A stretch of 64,000 nucleotides of DNA from Chloranthus sessilifolius (GCA_021018995.1 CM037588.1:150741725-150805724), one strand, 5' to 3'; positions 22,109 to 34,982 are shown, counted from the stretch's first letter. Numbers and translations are program-made. The notes: generated by a model not told the origin, from the sequence alone.

Positions 22109-24625
22109 TGTGACAGCCAAAATTTCAGCACCCCGAAACCTGTGCCATCAGCACGATCCTCCAGACCGTGCCCCAAAGCTATGCACGGAACATTGGTATA
22201 ACAAACACAATTAAATAAATAAAGTAAATAATCTCATAAAGCGAAAACAGTTGATATGCTCAACTGGCATATGCAAAAGACAGTTCTACTTTCATGCCAT
22301 TGCATGAACAGAGAACCGACCCGAACCATCGGTGATAAACATATCACCCCAGATGGTTCGCCAAAAGAATAATTCAATTTAATTATATGTTTAACAAAAA
22401 TAAGGCTTGGCATACCAAGCCGTACAACTAACTCTCAAAAACTACTCTCTGTCAAAGTACATAGCAGAGTCTCTTAGAAGAAGTCTTCGGGTGGAGGCTC
22501 CAACTCGTCTCTAGGCACGTAATCCGAATCACCCGGATCTACGTCTCTCGAAGCCTCGACAGCTGCTATCAATGGACCTGTGACGTATAGTCTAAAGGGT
22601 GAGCTACATCCTAGCTCAATAGGGAACCAACACAATGAACATATAAATTAAGACTCACATATATTCCATGATATTCTAAGCATGATGTGTCTATGCATTT
22701 GCTAGAAAACGGTTTAAAAGCTGATGAATTGCATTCAAGTTTACTGGTTATTAGCATGTCTTACTTTACTGTTGATTTATCATGAATGACACTGAACATG
22801 CCTAAAGCAAAACTTAAATCTTCAACTTAACTAATCCCCGAGCAATATAGCATTGAGCCCCGATGAGATACCCTTCATATTCGTCTAAATAGACAATTAT
22901 AAATAATGTATTCCCTGGGAATACTACCCAAGCCCCTTTCTCACTAGGTGGCGGGGTTAAAACTCATTTCAACATCCTTGGGATGTGTTTACTGTTACGG
23001 ATAAACCTCCGCACTGGTGTACGGATTGGCCGCCGTACCGGTCACGGATATCCTGTCACGTCAGTTGTGGGTATCCCGTCACGTCGGTGGGGTATCCTAT
23101 CAAACCTTAAATAACAAAAATAACATATGCTTTATATATAGTTGTTCACCGTGTAAGTGTGCTATCTTATATCAGTTAGGCTTCAACAGTAATTATTCAA
23201 TCATATATATACATCCCTGGGATGTATACATACCCGCATCACACCTGATGCCTTTATTACTTTCTCATCCCCTGGGGATGTCTCAATCTCATTAGATTAC
23301 TTATTCTTAATTACTTGCATCACACAGATGCCTTTATCACATTCTTGGTGTCACACACGCACCCATTTTCACAAAGCTTTTCATAGTTAAAAAAACTTCA
23401 AATCTGATAATTATATCACTACATACATGCTTTTGAAATTAAAGTACATGTTCAAGGTATTTCCTACCTCAAGTTTCTGATGGTTCAAGCATCAAGGTCC
23501 CACACGGCTCCTTATGCTCGCTTTCACACGTGTACCACCTATGGTACATCATAACATATGCAATACATCACTAAAGATGTAATGAAGAAGGTCCTGGACC
23601 CTCAATGAATCTCAAAGAAAACTTAGAAAGTTAAGCAAAACTGTCAAAGCCGATTAATCGATTCTCAAAATCGATTAATCGAGATTCATATTCGATTAAT
23701 CGATCCCAAATTGATTAATCGAAGTCTCTAACATAATGAAGTCAATTCTTAAATTGAGTGGTCGAAAGTCTGAAATCGATTAGTTGATCCCAAATCGATT
23801 AATCGAAATCCAAAATCGATTAATCGATTTCCCAACTCAATTAGTTGATTTCTCCAGGTCTCTTTTCTCCAGCCACTGGAGGTACCCAGTCGATTAGTCG
23901 ATTTCCAAATCGACTAATCGAAATCCAAATCGATTAATCGAAATAAAATTCGATTAATCGAAATCGGGCTTTCATGACTTTTCAACTTCTTGGCCAAAAT
24001 CGATTAATCGAATCCCAATTTCAATTAATCGATTTGGCCAGATTCAGCCCCCTTTCGGGTTGTTCTTCCAAATCTTTCTCCTTTCTTTTCTAAGCCTTTA
24101 ATCTACTCATTTAACCCTACTTGACTGAATTAAACTTGTCTACACTATATGCATTCACTTTAATTAAAACTCACCTCAATAATCCCTTCAAGGGATTGAT
24201 TTGTTGGATTTGATGGCTAGGGTTCCATCACTTGTTTCAACGATCCCAAATTGCTTTGAATTTGAAAATCAATGCTCTAATCTCCTCTTGATTTGCATTA
24301 ACTCCACTTCCATAACTCCTCTTTGCTCTCTCTCTCTTTCTCTCTCTCTCTCTCTTCTTAACTCTCTCTTCAACAACCAACAAAAGGGAACTAGGGTTAT
24401 TAAAACCCTTTTATTCTCTCTCCTGCTTGTGTGTTAAACACATACACCAAGGATAGGTGTATGTAGCTCTAAACCAATAATACTCACTACACTTGAGTCC
24501 CATTTGCATCACATCAGTTTATCACTCCTTGAATTCAAAGTTTGACCATCACTTAGTCAACCTACGATCAATCGGGTATGGATCTCGAGGTCAAAGTCAA
24601 ACGGTCAATTTTTTGGAATATTACA
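22109..24625 (-). repeat. 3' LTR of Gypsy-2
   Basis: A 2517-bp LTR from TGTGACAGCC to GGAATATTACA, paired with 32426-34982. It contains a CT-rich microsatellite (about 24316-24358) and a palindrome cluster (23650-24034). The internal flank, read on the minus strand, is the purine-rich AAGGTGGGGAGAA, a good polypurine tract. Confidence 0.92.
23650..24034. repeat. Array of TCGATTAATCGA palindromes (3' LTR copy)
   Basis: About 14 units, seven of them the exact 12-bp palindrome TCGATTAATCGA. The others differ by one or two transitions. Units are commonly about 20 bp apart, separated by short AAATCC- or CCCAAA-type spacers, with larger gaps in the middle. Confidence 0.9.
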
Positions 24626-24900
24626 TTCTCCCCACCTTGGAAATTTTCATCCTCGAAAATAACCGAAGGGTGTGTCGTTGGTTGGGTACCCCACACTCTG
24701 GGAGTCGCGTACCCACCCACAAAATGACGCACACATTAGATAGTACAAGCAAACAACAATGACGTAGAAAGTACATGGTGAAGAAAACTGATCTAGATTT
24801 CATTAATTTTCAAAATGTACAACTTGTTTAATTACATCATTTCAATTGCATCAAAAGTGCCAAAATCAGTCATACAAAAAGAAACATCCTTGTCTCAGTC

Positions 24901-26430
24901 TCACGCCGTCCCTTCTCCTGGATGATCTGATGTAGGGGCAGGCTGCTTTAGTGGAACTGGCTGGACTGGCGGCTCTGGTTGGGTCGTCTTCGTAAGCTGT
25001 GGGTGACCCGTCTCAGGTGGCTGCGCGGGCGCCAGGCCAGATGCATCGGCTGTAGAGGTACCCGCGTGGAAGACTGGACCCGTGTGGAAGGCGGTCCAAC
25101 CTGCTATCCACGCCTCCTCTTGAGCTAGGCGATGCTGGTAGTCCAACGGATAGATGTACCGCATAGTGTGGTACATTAGAAAGTCTATCCGCCAGTTCAT
25201 CCGCTCGTTGTTGGCCTCCATCCTGGCCAACACGTCCTCGATCGTCGGAGCCTGGCGAGCCGCTCGCCGGCGATATGAAGAAATGGGTGTCGCTGCCGCA
25301 GACTGCGCTAGCGGCGTAGGGGAAGCGGTGGTATGGGAGGGTGCCCCCTCCGCTGGTGGCTCAACCGAGTGTGCCCCACCCACGGGTGGGTCCTGATGTG
25401 GTGGTGGGGGTGGTGATGGTGCCACAGCTGCTGCTGCTGCTGGTACTGCTGGTGCGGGACCCGGAGCCGGTAGGATTTGCTTCAATAAATTGTAGCTACG
25501 GCTCCATGAAGAGTTTGAAAAAGTCTTCACTCGGTCCGTCGCCCACTCCTTATGGGGTAATATCACGTACTCGGGAGCGTTGGAGTAACACTCCAACATG
25601 CTCGAGATGAGCCGAGCGTAGGGCATCTTTTCTTTGGGCCTCAAGTTACCCTTCATCAACTTGCCCTTGATATATCATATCTCATCCCCTCTAGGATGAG
25701 CATCGTGGCGTCAAACCAACAGCCACAAAAGGCCGCATAAAGTGCTTGTTACACTTTCTCTACATGCTCAGTGCCGTGGCGCAGTGGGTAAAGGTTGCAC
25801 TTGATTATCGAATTAAGCATCCACATGTAGTGGGGAAGGTCGACCCTCTTAATGGAGGACCCCGACCTCTTCTTCCCGTTGGTCATACGGGTCCTCCTCG
25901 AAGGGTGGGAAGAGGGTGGTCTCGGGTGTGAAGTCGAGGTAACACTCAAGTACCTCATGGACGTGGCGACGGGTGAATGTGTAGTCGCGACCCTCTATCT
26001 TGGTCAAAATGATATCATCGGTAGGGTCGTCCATTAGCCCTTGGTAGAATAAACGGATCAATTGTGGGTAGTAGGACCCACGGATGGGTTTCAAAATGTT
26101 GCCGAGACCGACATTTTGGAGGTAATTATGAGCCCATTGGGTCTCACCCGGTACATCGGGGTTTGTGAACAATGTGGTGTCGATGATATACTCGATTTCG
26201 AAAGTCTTAGCCACCAACCACTCGTTGGGTTGGATTATGTTGGTGGGTGGTGGTGGTATGGGCGTAGACTTGCGCGAAGCCGCGCTCGTTGAACCGGAGG
26301 TGGTCTCCGATGCTGATGGTGATGGAGTCCTCACCGGTGATGGGGTAGGTGGTGGCGGTGCGACGTTCTTACGCCGGACCAGGAGTTTAGAGGTTGCCTT
26401 CTTCGAAGACAAACGGGTTTTGGGCGGCAT
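24901..26430 (-). pseudogene. Gypsy-2 extra ORF region (plant transposon-protein-like)
   Basis: This lies between the integrase and the 3' LTR in the same orientation as pol. The N-terminal part (26430-25849) begins MPPKTRLSSKKATSKLLVRR. It has a Pro/Ser/Thr-rich linker and then a globular segment (FEIEYIIDTTLFTNPDVPG, YYPQLIRLFYQGLMDDPTDD). The C-terminal part (25659-24901) has an Ala/Pro-rich stretch and RRRAARQAPTIEDVLARMEA. The layout resembles the so-called putative plant transposon protein domain found in many plant LTR elements; that match is from memory and unverified. The role is unknown; no membrane segments or envelope-like features were seen. Broken. Confidence 0.65.
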
Positions 26431-26693
26431 TTTGGTAAAATCTTATCAACTAGAGTTTATATGCTTGAATTTATGAAAATAACTCGAATCTAGGGTTTAA
26501 TAGCTCAAATTGAACAAAACTAGGGTTTACCTTATGTTTTTTGATCCAATGCTATGTGATCCGGATCCGAAATCGCAAACCCTAGGTGCTCGGATGGTTG
26601 AAGGAAGAAGGAGAAGCAAAGGTGCGCAATACACAAAACCCCAAGATTTCAAATGGGGAAAAATCCCCATCGGTTTATATATATAGGCCTCGC

Positions 26694-27302
26694 TTCGATT
26701 AATCGGAATTCAATTTCGATTAATCGAGTTTTAAAATTAGGTCCAGCCACGCGAAATTAATTAATCGACTTCCAAAATCGATTAGTCGAAACTCAAAATC
26801 GATCAATCAAAACCACTTCGATTAATCGAAATCGTATCCATTAAAAATTTTAAGTTTTGGAGCTCACTGGTGTAAGCCAGTCGATTAATTGAAATTCCAA
26901 AATCGATTAATTGAATTTTAATTCGATTAGTCGAAATCGTGAGGTCCTTCAAAATTTTTCCAAATTCATTAAGTGACTCGATTAGTCGAACTTCCAGTTC
27001 GATTAATCGAAATTCCAAATCGATTAATTGAATTTCACTTCGATTAATCGAAATCGTATATCATACTTCAAAATTTTCTAAATTCCTTAAGTTACTCGAT
27101 TAATTGACTCCCCAGATCGATTAATCGAAATCATAAATTGATTAAGCGAAACCCAGATCGATTAATCGAAATTTCACTTTGTCATTCTTCTGAATCCCTA
27201 TCAAATTTCCAGTCACTGGCACATGCCAGTCGACTAATCGACCAAAATCGATTAATCGAATTTCCAAATCGATTAATCGATTTGAAAATTGATTAATTGG
27301 TT
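26694..27302. repeat. Array of TCGATTAATCGA palindromes (internal cluster)
   Basis: About 21 units lie between the extra ORF region and the integrase end, eight of them exact. It is the same motif as in both LTRs but a separate cluster, in what would be untranslated sequence. Confidence 0.9.
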
Positions 27303-27528
27303 TTGATCAGATTCTTTAAACTTTCAAAATTTTCTGTTTCCTTGATTTCTCTTGGTAATTTATGATACCAACTGGTCATTGGTTCCACTAAACACATCAT
27401 CACGACATTTAAAATTAGGAACGCCATGTGGATGGTTTTCCTTTGATAAATTGATCATAAGATCAATATTAAATTACAACATATGATTTAAATCCACAAA
27501 CATGCTTGCGGTGATATAATTTTGACTC

Positions 27529-28564
27529 TCAAGTTGTCGCAAACAAGCTTTGATACTGTTCTTTCACGTTGGCCTCTCGTTCCCATGTAGCTTCCTCGGC
27601 CGGATGATGCTTCCATCGGACAAGTACTAATGGAATCACTTTTGTTCGCAACACTTGTTCCTTTCTATCCAAAATCTCCACCGGCTCTTCGATCATAGTC
27701 ATGTCCTCATGCATCTCGAATGATTGACCGCTCAACACGTGATCAGGGTCATTAAGGTACTTCCTGAGCATAGACATGTGGAACACATTGTGTACTTGAT
27801 CGAATAACGGTGGCAGTCCAATGCGGTAAGCAACTTCCCCTACTCGACCCAAAACTTCAAACAGTCCAAGATAGCGGGGACTTATCTTCCCTCTCTTTCC
27901 AAACCTCATCACCCCCTTCATAGGTGACACTTTCACAAACAACATCGCTGTCCGTAAAGAGCTTCATATGGTGCCATCCCAATGCTTGTCTGAAAACTGT
28001 TGTTATATGCGAACTCGATCAACGGTAGGTGTTGATCCCACGATCCTTGCAATTCTAACATACATGCTCTCAGCATGTCCTCAATGATCTGATTGACCCT
28101 CTCAGTCTGTCCGTCAGTTTGCGGATGAAATGTCGTACTGAAATCTAGTCGTGTTCCCATTCCTTCTTGAAATTTCTTCCAGAACTTTGATGTATACAAT
28201 GGGTCACTGTCCGAAACAATGCTACTCGGAATCCCATACAAACGAACAATTTCTTTCACATACAGCTCTGCCAGTCTTCCCGCCGTGTACCTCGTGTTGT
28301 AAGGCAAGAAGTGCGCTGACTTGGTTAATCAATCACTACTACCCATATGGCATTGTACTTCTTTGCGGTACGCGGTAGTCCAACGATGAAGTCCATAGAA
28401 ATCGATTCCCACTTCCATTCCGATATAGGTAGAGGCTGCAATAGACCTGTGAGATGTCTATGATTGATCTTCACTTGTTGACACGTCAAACACCGCGACA
28501 CGTACTCTGTCATATCTTGTTTTAAGCCTTTCCACCAGTAATTCTTTTTCAAGTCTTGATACAT
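27529..28564 (-). pseudogene. Gypsy-2 integrase with chromodomain-like C-terminus
   Basis: Minus-strand integrase fossil. The zinc-binding end (YVSRCLTCQQVKINH) and SISMDFIVGLPRT lie near 28564-28400. The core HPQTDGQTERVNQIIEDMLR lies near 28110. The C-terminal region GKRGKISPRYLGLFEVLGRV lies near 27890. A chromodomain-type tail (VEILDRKEQVLRTKVIPLVL then EEATWERE) lies near 27690-27560. That tail supports a chromovirus, probably Tekay/Del-like. Broken. Confidence 0.88.
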
Positions 28565-28905
28565 CTTTGTGCTTCCCGGGTGGATAGCATAGCTTGATTT
28601 GTGAGATTCATCAAGAATTGTTCGTCATAGATCGGTGTTGTCCGGAATACAGAGGCGGCACTTGAACAATAAGGAACCATCATCCTTGATTGAAAACTCA
28701 TATGTAATGCCTTCAGTTACATCTTGATGAATCTTTGTTAGCGCCGGGTCTTTCATCTGTAGCTCATGGATATGCTCACATATCATCGGTCTCATTAGAT
28801 ATTAGCCAAGAAGGCTCCTGTAGCTCATGACTCAATGTTTGCATCATATAGTGCCAGATCTTCAAACAATTTCCATCTGTGCATACCCAAAATTAAGGTA
28901 GCCAA

Positions 28906-30082
28906 TTAAGCTGAACTCTTCCGACTCAAGGCATCAGCTACCACATTAGCCTTGCCTGGATGGTACTGTATGGAACAGTCATAGTCCTTGAGAAACTCCA
29001 TCCATCTACGCTGCCTCATATTTAGTTCCTTCTGTATAAACAAATATCTGAGGCTCTTCTGATTGGTGAAAATCTCAAAAGTCTCACCGTACAAATAATG
29101 TCTCCAAATCTTAAGCGCGAAAATGATAGCTGCTAATTCCAGGTCATGTGTCGGATAATTTTTCTCATGCTCCTTCAACTGTCTCGACCCATACGCTATC
29201 ACCCTTTTGTGTTGATCAAGCACACAACCCAAACCAGTGTACGAAGCATCGTTATACACTGCAAACCCTCCACTGCCTGAAGGTATAGCTAACACTGGAG
29301 CTGAAGTGAGTCTCTTCTTTAAGTTCTTGAAAACTCTTCTCGCATGCCTCACTCCATTCAAACCTTGTATCTTTCCGTGTAAGTTTCGTGAGTGGTCCTA
29401 ATATTTTTGAAAAACCCTCAACGAAACGCCGGTAGTAACCTACTAATCCAAAGAAACTACGGATGTCGGTCACTGTCTTTGATTGCTCCCAATTCACTAC
29501 TGCTTCGATCTTTGCTGGATCTACAGTGACACCAAGCTTTGAGACAACATGTCCCAAAAAGCTAACTTCTTCTAACCAAAACTCACACTTGCTGAGCTTG
29601 GCGTATAACTGGTGTTCACGTAGAGTCTATAGGGCTACTCTCAAGTGCTTTTCATGCTCTTCCTCTGATTTTGAATAGATCAGGATATCGTCAACAAACA
29701 CTACAACACAAGAGTCCAGGTGTGGTTTAAACACCCTATTCATCAGATCCATGAATGATGTCGGGGCATTTGTCAACCCAAACGGCATCACAAGGAATTC
29801 ATAGTGTCTGTATCGAGTCGTGAATGCAGTCTTCTGAATGTCCTCTGCCTTGACTCTCAACTGATGGTATCCCGATCTCAAATCGATCTTAGAGAAATAC
29901 TTCGCTCCTTGCAGTTGATCAAACAAGTCATCTATCCTAAGCAAAGGGTATCGGTTCTTGATGGTAAGTTTGTTCAATTGTCGATAGTCAATGCACAAAC
30001 GCATTAACCCATATATCTTCTTTACAAACAAGATCGGTGCTCCCCATGGAGACACGCTCGGTCTAACAAACCCCTTGTCCAT
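28906..30082 (-). pseudogene. Gypsy-2 reverse transcriptase and RNase H
   Basis: Minus-strand fossil with all main blocks. [53 protein letters not shown], and the catalytic [11 protein letters not shown]. The connection follows, then RNase [46 protein letters not shown], and the end block [16 protein letters not shown]. It is diagnostic of Ty3/gypsy. Broken. Confidence 0.92.
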
Positions 30083-30304
30083 TAGCTCTTATAGCTGTTC
30101 TTTCAACTCTTTCAACTCAACAGGAGCCATTTTGTATGGTGCTTTAGAAACAGGCTCCGTTCTTGGTGCTAAGTCGATGGCGAATTCTACTTCTCTCTCT
30201 GGAGGTAATCAGGGTAACTCCTCCGAAAATACATCAGCGAAGTCTCACACAACTGCTATCTCAGAGATAACATTCTTCTCCTCCTTATGCTCCTTCAAAA
30301 ATGC

Positions 30305-30715
30305 CTAGTATCCACTACACTCCTTTCTGATCAATCGCTCGGCCCTGACTGCCGAGATAAGTGGTAGGTGTGTCGACCTCTCTCCTCGAAATCTAAATGA
30401 TCTCCTCGTGTTTGGTCTAAAGATGACGACCTTGTTCTTACAATCTACCGTCGCACAGTGAGTCGACATCCAATCCATGCCAAGGATCATGTCGAATCCT
30501 TGCATGTGCAACAGAATTAGGTTCGCCAGTAGCTCAAAGACATCTCCATCCATGACCCTCACGATCACGGAGTTGCAACCCTTTTCGGTATCAACCGCTT
30601 TCCCAGTAGGAATAGTCACGGTTAAAACGAAGTCTAACTCCTCTGGGTCGACTTTCATCCTCTTTGTGAAGCGAGGTGTAACAAATGAGTGGGTAGATCC
30701 CGGGTCTATCAACAC
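30305..30715 (-). pseudogene. Gypsy-2 protease
   Basis: Minus-strand retropepsin-like region. The active site reads MLIDPGSTHSFV, with D-P-G where D-S/T-G is usual. The second block is FDMILGMDWMSTHCATVDC, typical of chromovirus proteases. Part of a broken pol. Confidence 0.85.
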
Positions 30716-31002
30716 TCAAGCCTCGTATGTCACGTCGCTTCCCTTCTTATATATTTGTAACGTACCTAACCATACATACACACATATATATATATATATA
30801 TATTATTTATTATCATACCAGAATTTATCACATGCAAGTTTTTCTTATATCTCCTATATATAGATGCACCTTCTCTATCTAAAATTTCAAGAATTGAAAT
30901 TCTTTATTTAAATGGAAGCTCACCTTGAATCACGTCATTTGTGTTCTGAGCCTCTTGAGTTGTGACTACGTAGGCTCTTCCTTGGACGATCGGCTTCCTT
31001 GC

Positions 31003-32334
31003 TTATATCGGGTGTGGAATAGGTACTGAAGCCGTCTTCCCTTTGTTCATCTCAGGACATTCCTTGATCAAGTAGCCCACCCTGCCACATCGAAAGCAAC
31101 CTCGAGTGCCTACCCTACAGTCCGCTGTCTTGTGCGGCTTGCCACACTTGGCACAAGTCTCACGAGGTGTGGAAGTAGCTACTCGAGAAGCACCCTGTGT
31201 GACTGTAGCACCGGTAGTGATAGCAGGGCTCTTGTAGCGTATCGGTCTCCCCGACGCGAGCAATGAAAATCTCTGCTGGTTGCTTTGCTGCGCCGGTCTC
31301 CCATAACGTCCCTAGAATGGTGGTTTCTGGTTGTTTGGTATGAATCTCAGCTTTTTGTTCACCGGTTCATAATTCCCCGTTCTACTCTGATCAGTGTTCC
31401 ACCTTCCTTGTTGCTCCCTCTGGCGATATTTATTATTATTCTCCTCCTCCACTACGAGTGCTTTGCTCATGACCTCACCATAGGTCCTCAGTTGGAATGG
31501 TGCTACTCCTCCCCTCACGTCTGATCTCAACCTTTACTGAAACCTTTTTGCTCTCATCATCTCTGTGATGACATAGTCAGCTGCAAAGCGAGCTAGTCGC
31601 ATGAACTCCACTCTGTATTCTCTCACACTCATCTTCCCTTGCACAAATTGTAAAAACTGAATTTTCATTTGGTTCCTCACCACCTCTGGAAAATACTGCT
31701 TGTTGAATTCCTCGACAAACTCGTCCCAAGTCCAGGGCATATCTGGAGTCTTCTGGGCCCTAGTCCGTGAAACGGACTTCCACCAAGGCCCAGCCTCTCC
31801 GTCTAGCATGTAGGCTGCCCAACGGACGCTCTCGTCCTCCGTGCACGTCAGTACACTGAACACTTTCTCCATCTCGCTCAGCCAATGCTCTGCCACTATG
31901 GGCTCTCCCTGCCCAGAAAAGCTAGGAGGTCTCATCCTCCTAAACTTAGTAAAAGCAGATGATGCTGGCGGTGTCAGAGCCACTGGAGGTGTCGGTGGCT
32001 GATGTTGCTCATGAGCCGTATGAGCTGCCAAAGATGCTGCCTGTTGGGCCATAGCAGCCGCCATGGTCTCCATGGTGTGCATCATCCTTTGATGCTCCTC
32101 TCTATCCTCATTTCTTTCTCTAACTCTCTCTTGTTCTCTTTGATCTTGATCATGACAATCTCGATCACGATTCTCTCCCTGATCTTGGCTCCCTTGGCCA
32201 CCACTGCTAGAAGCCCCTCCATCTCCTATGGGTACTCTATTGGTATCCGAGATAAAATCATCTCGACTACGCAAGCTTCTATTATGGCCGCCCCTGGGTC
32301 GGCCCCTTCCTCTAGAAGACATAACGGTCTGCAC
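31003..32334 (-). pseudogene. Gypsy-2 gag
   Basis: Minus-strand gag fossil starting at about 32334 with a basic, Gly/Arg-rich N-terminus. A Gln-rich stretch and the capsid-like domain follow (MRPPSFSGQGEPIVAEHWLS, QYFPEVVRNQMKIQFLQF). The C-terminus carries CAKCGKPHKTADC and the CCHC knuckle CFRCGRVGYLIKEC, which has Tyr at the position where His-type spacing is usual. It is separated from the 5' LTR by about 90 bp. Broken. Confidence 0.88.
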
Positions 32335-32412
32335 GTGAAAACAAGGTTTTCATTACCAGAAGTCCCTATGCTCTGACAAAAGAATGGTTGTCAGAGTTTC
32401 TAAAATAAAATG

Positions 32413-32425
32413 CTCTGATACCAAC
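32413..32425 (-). other. Gypsy-2 primer-binding site
   Basis: The minus strand reads GTTGGTATCAGAG directly beside the 5' LTR, matching the plant initiator-Met tRNA end. Confidence 0.9.
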
Positions 32426-34982
32426 TGTGATAGCCCAGATTTTAGCACCCCGAAACCCGTGCCATCAGCACGATCCTCTAGACCGTGCCCCAAAGCTATG
32501 CACGAAACATTGGTATAACAAGCACAATTAAATAAATAAAGTAAATAATCTCATAAAGCGGAAACAGTTGATATGCTCAACTGACATATGCAAAAGATAG
32601 TTCTACTTTCATGCCACTGCATGAACAGAGAACCGACCTGAACCATCGGTGATAAACATATCACCCCAGATGGTTCGCCAAAAGAATAATTCAATTTAAT
32701 TACATGTTTAACAAAAATAAGGCTTGACATGCCAAGCCGTACAACTAGCTCTCAAAAACTACTCTCTGTCAAAGTATACAGCAGAGTCTCCTAGAAGAAG
32801 TCCTCGGGTGGAGGCTCCAACTCGTCTCCAGGCACGTAATCTGAATCACCCAGATCTACGTCTCCCGAAGCCTCGATAGTTGTTATCAATGGACCTGCGA
32901 TGTATAGTCTAAAGGGTGAGCTACATCCTAGCTCAATAGGGAACCAACACAATGAACATATAAATTAAGGCTCACATAAATTCCATGATATTCTAAGTAT
33001 GATGTGTCTATGCATTTGCTAGAAAACGATTTAAAAGCTGATGAATTGCATTCAAGTTTACTGGTTATTAGCATGTCTTACTTTACTGTTGATTTATCAT
33101 GAATGACACTGAACAGACCTAAAGCAAAACTTAAATTTTCAACTTAACTAATCCCTAAGCAATATAGCATCGAGCCCCGATGAGATATCCTTCATCGTCG
33201 TCTAAATAGACAGTTGTAAATAATATATTCCCTGGGAATACTACCCAAGCCCCTTTCTCACTAGGCGGCGGGGTTAAAACTCATCTCAACATCCCTGAGA
33301 TGTGCTTACTGTTATGGATAAACCTCTGCACTGGTGTACGGATTGGCCGCCGTACCGGTCACGGATATCCTATCGCGTTAGTCGTGGGTATCCCGTCGCG
33401 TCGGTGGGGTATCCTATCAAACCTCAAATAACAAAAATAACATGTGCTTTACATATAGTTGTTCATCGTGTAAGTGTGCTATCTTATATCAGTTAGGCCT
33501 CAACAATAATTATTCAATCATATATAATACATCCTTGGGATGTATACATACCCGTATCACACCTGATGCTTTTATTACTTTCTCATCCCCTGGGGATGTC
33601 TCAATCTCACTAGATTACTTGTTCTTAATTACTTGCATCACACAAATGCCTTTATCACATTCTTGGTGTCACACACGCACCCATTTTTACAAAACTTTTC
33701 ATAGTTAAAATAACTTTAAATATGATAATTATATCACTACATACATGCTCTTAAAATTAAAGTACATGTTCAAGGTATTCCCTACCTCAAGTTTCTGATG
33801 GTCCAAGCATCAAGGTCCCACGCGGCTCCTTGTGCTCGCTTTTACACGTACCACCTATGGTACATCATAACACATGTAATACATCACTGAAGATGTAATG
33901 AAGAAGGTTCTGGATCCTCAATGAATCTCAAAGAAAACTTAGAAAGTTAAGTAAAGCTGTCAAAGTCGATTAATCGATTCCCAAAATCGATTAATCGAAA
34001 TACAATTCGATTAATCGATTCCCAAAATCGATTAATTGAAACCCAAATCGATTAATCGATTCTCAAAATCGATTAATTGAGATTCAGATTCGATTAATCG
34101 ATCCCAAATCGATTAATCGAAGTCTCTAACATAATGAAGTCAATTCTTAAATCGAGTGGTCGAAAGTCTGAAATCGATTAGTCGATCCCAAATTGATTAA
34201 TCGAAATCCAAAATCGATTAATCGATTTTCCAACTCGATTAGTCAATTTCTCCAGGTCTCTTTTCTCCAGCCATTGGTGGTACCCAGTCAATTAGTCGAT
34301 TTCCAAATCGACTAATCAAAATCCAAATTGATTAATCGAAATAGGGCTTTCATGACTTTTGAACTTCTGGGCCAAAATCGATTAATTGAATCCCAATTTC
34401 TATTAATCGATTTGGTCAGATTCAGCCCCCTTTCAGGTTGTTCTTCCAATCTTTCTCCTTTCTTTTCTAAGCCTTTAATCTACTCATTTAACCCTACTTG
34501 ACTGAATTAAACTTGTCTACACTATATGCATTCACTTTAATTAAAACTCACCTCAATAATCCCTTCAAGGGATTGATTTGTTGGGTTTGATGGCTAGGGT
34601 TCCATCACTTGCTTCAACGATCCCAAATCGCTTTGAATCCGGAAATCAATGCTCTAATCTCCTCTTGATTTGCATTAACTCCACTTCCATAACTCCTCTT
34701 TGCTCTCTCTCTCTCTCTCTCTCTCTTCAACAACCAACAAAAGGGAACTAGGGTTATTAAAACCCTTTTATTCTCTCTCCTGCTTGTGTGTTAAACACAT
34801 ACACCAAGGATAGGTGTATATAGCTCTAAACCAATAATACTCACTACACTTGAGTCCCATTTGCATCACATCAATTCATCACTCCTTGAATTCAAAGTTT
34901 GACCATCACTTGGTCAACCTACGATCAATCGGGCACAGATCCCGAGGTCAAAATCAAACGATCAATTTTTCGGGATATTACA
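32426..34982 (-). repeat. 5' LTR of Gypsy-2
   Basis: A 2557-bp LTR from TGTGATAGCC to GGGATATTACA, paired with 22109-24625. It carries a CT microsatellite (about 34703-34727) and a palindrome cluster that differs in unit number from that of the partner LTR. Confidence 0.92.
33966..34413. repeat. Array of TCGATTAATCGA palindromes (5' LTR copy)
   Basis: About 17 units, seven exact. Compared with the partner LTR it has three to four more units at its start and one fewer near its end, so units have been gained or lost since insertion. Confidence 0.9.

Larger units (their letters stand above)
22109..34982 (-). mobile_element. Gypsy-2: 12.9-kb Ty3/gypsy chromovirus with an extra 3' ORF region
   Basis: A complete-length minus-strand element flanked by the 5-bp duplication AAAGT (22104-22108 and 34983-34987). 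LTRs are 22109-24625 and 32426-34982. Order on the minus strand: primer-binding site, gag, protease, RT, RNase H, integrase with chromodomain-like tail, palindrome cluster, an extra ORF region (24901-26430), polypurine tract. The long LTRs and the integrase tail suggest the Tekay/Del chromovirus clade. It is broken, with roughly ten breaks. By eye the first ~280 bp of the LTR pair differ at about 14 sites, nearly all transitions, so it is a moderately old insertion. It split LINE-A. Confidence 0.93.

Noticed and set aside
23650-24034. Regularly spaced short palindromic repeats that look superficially like a CRISPR array
   Set aside because: The DNA is plant nuclear, repeats are only 12 bp, spacers are short and related to each other, and no cas-like gene is near. 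They are a repeat within an LTR.
25773-25846. tRNA-like A box (TGGCGCAGTGGG) and B box (GGTCGACCC) suggesting a SINE or tRNA
   Set aside because: No cloverleaf forms, and the opposite strand is part of the Gypsy-2 extra ORF region with protein-like sequence, so the boxes are probably coincidence.
25154-26476. Plus-strand Gly/Val-rich open frames
   Set aside because: They are mirror images of Pro/Ala-rich minus-strand coding sequence in Gypsy-2.
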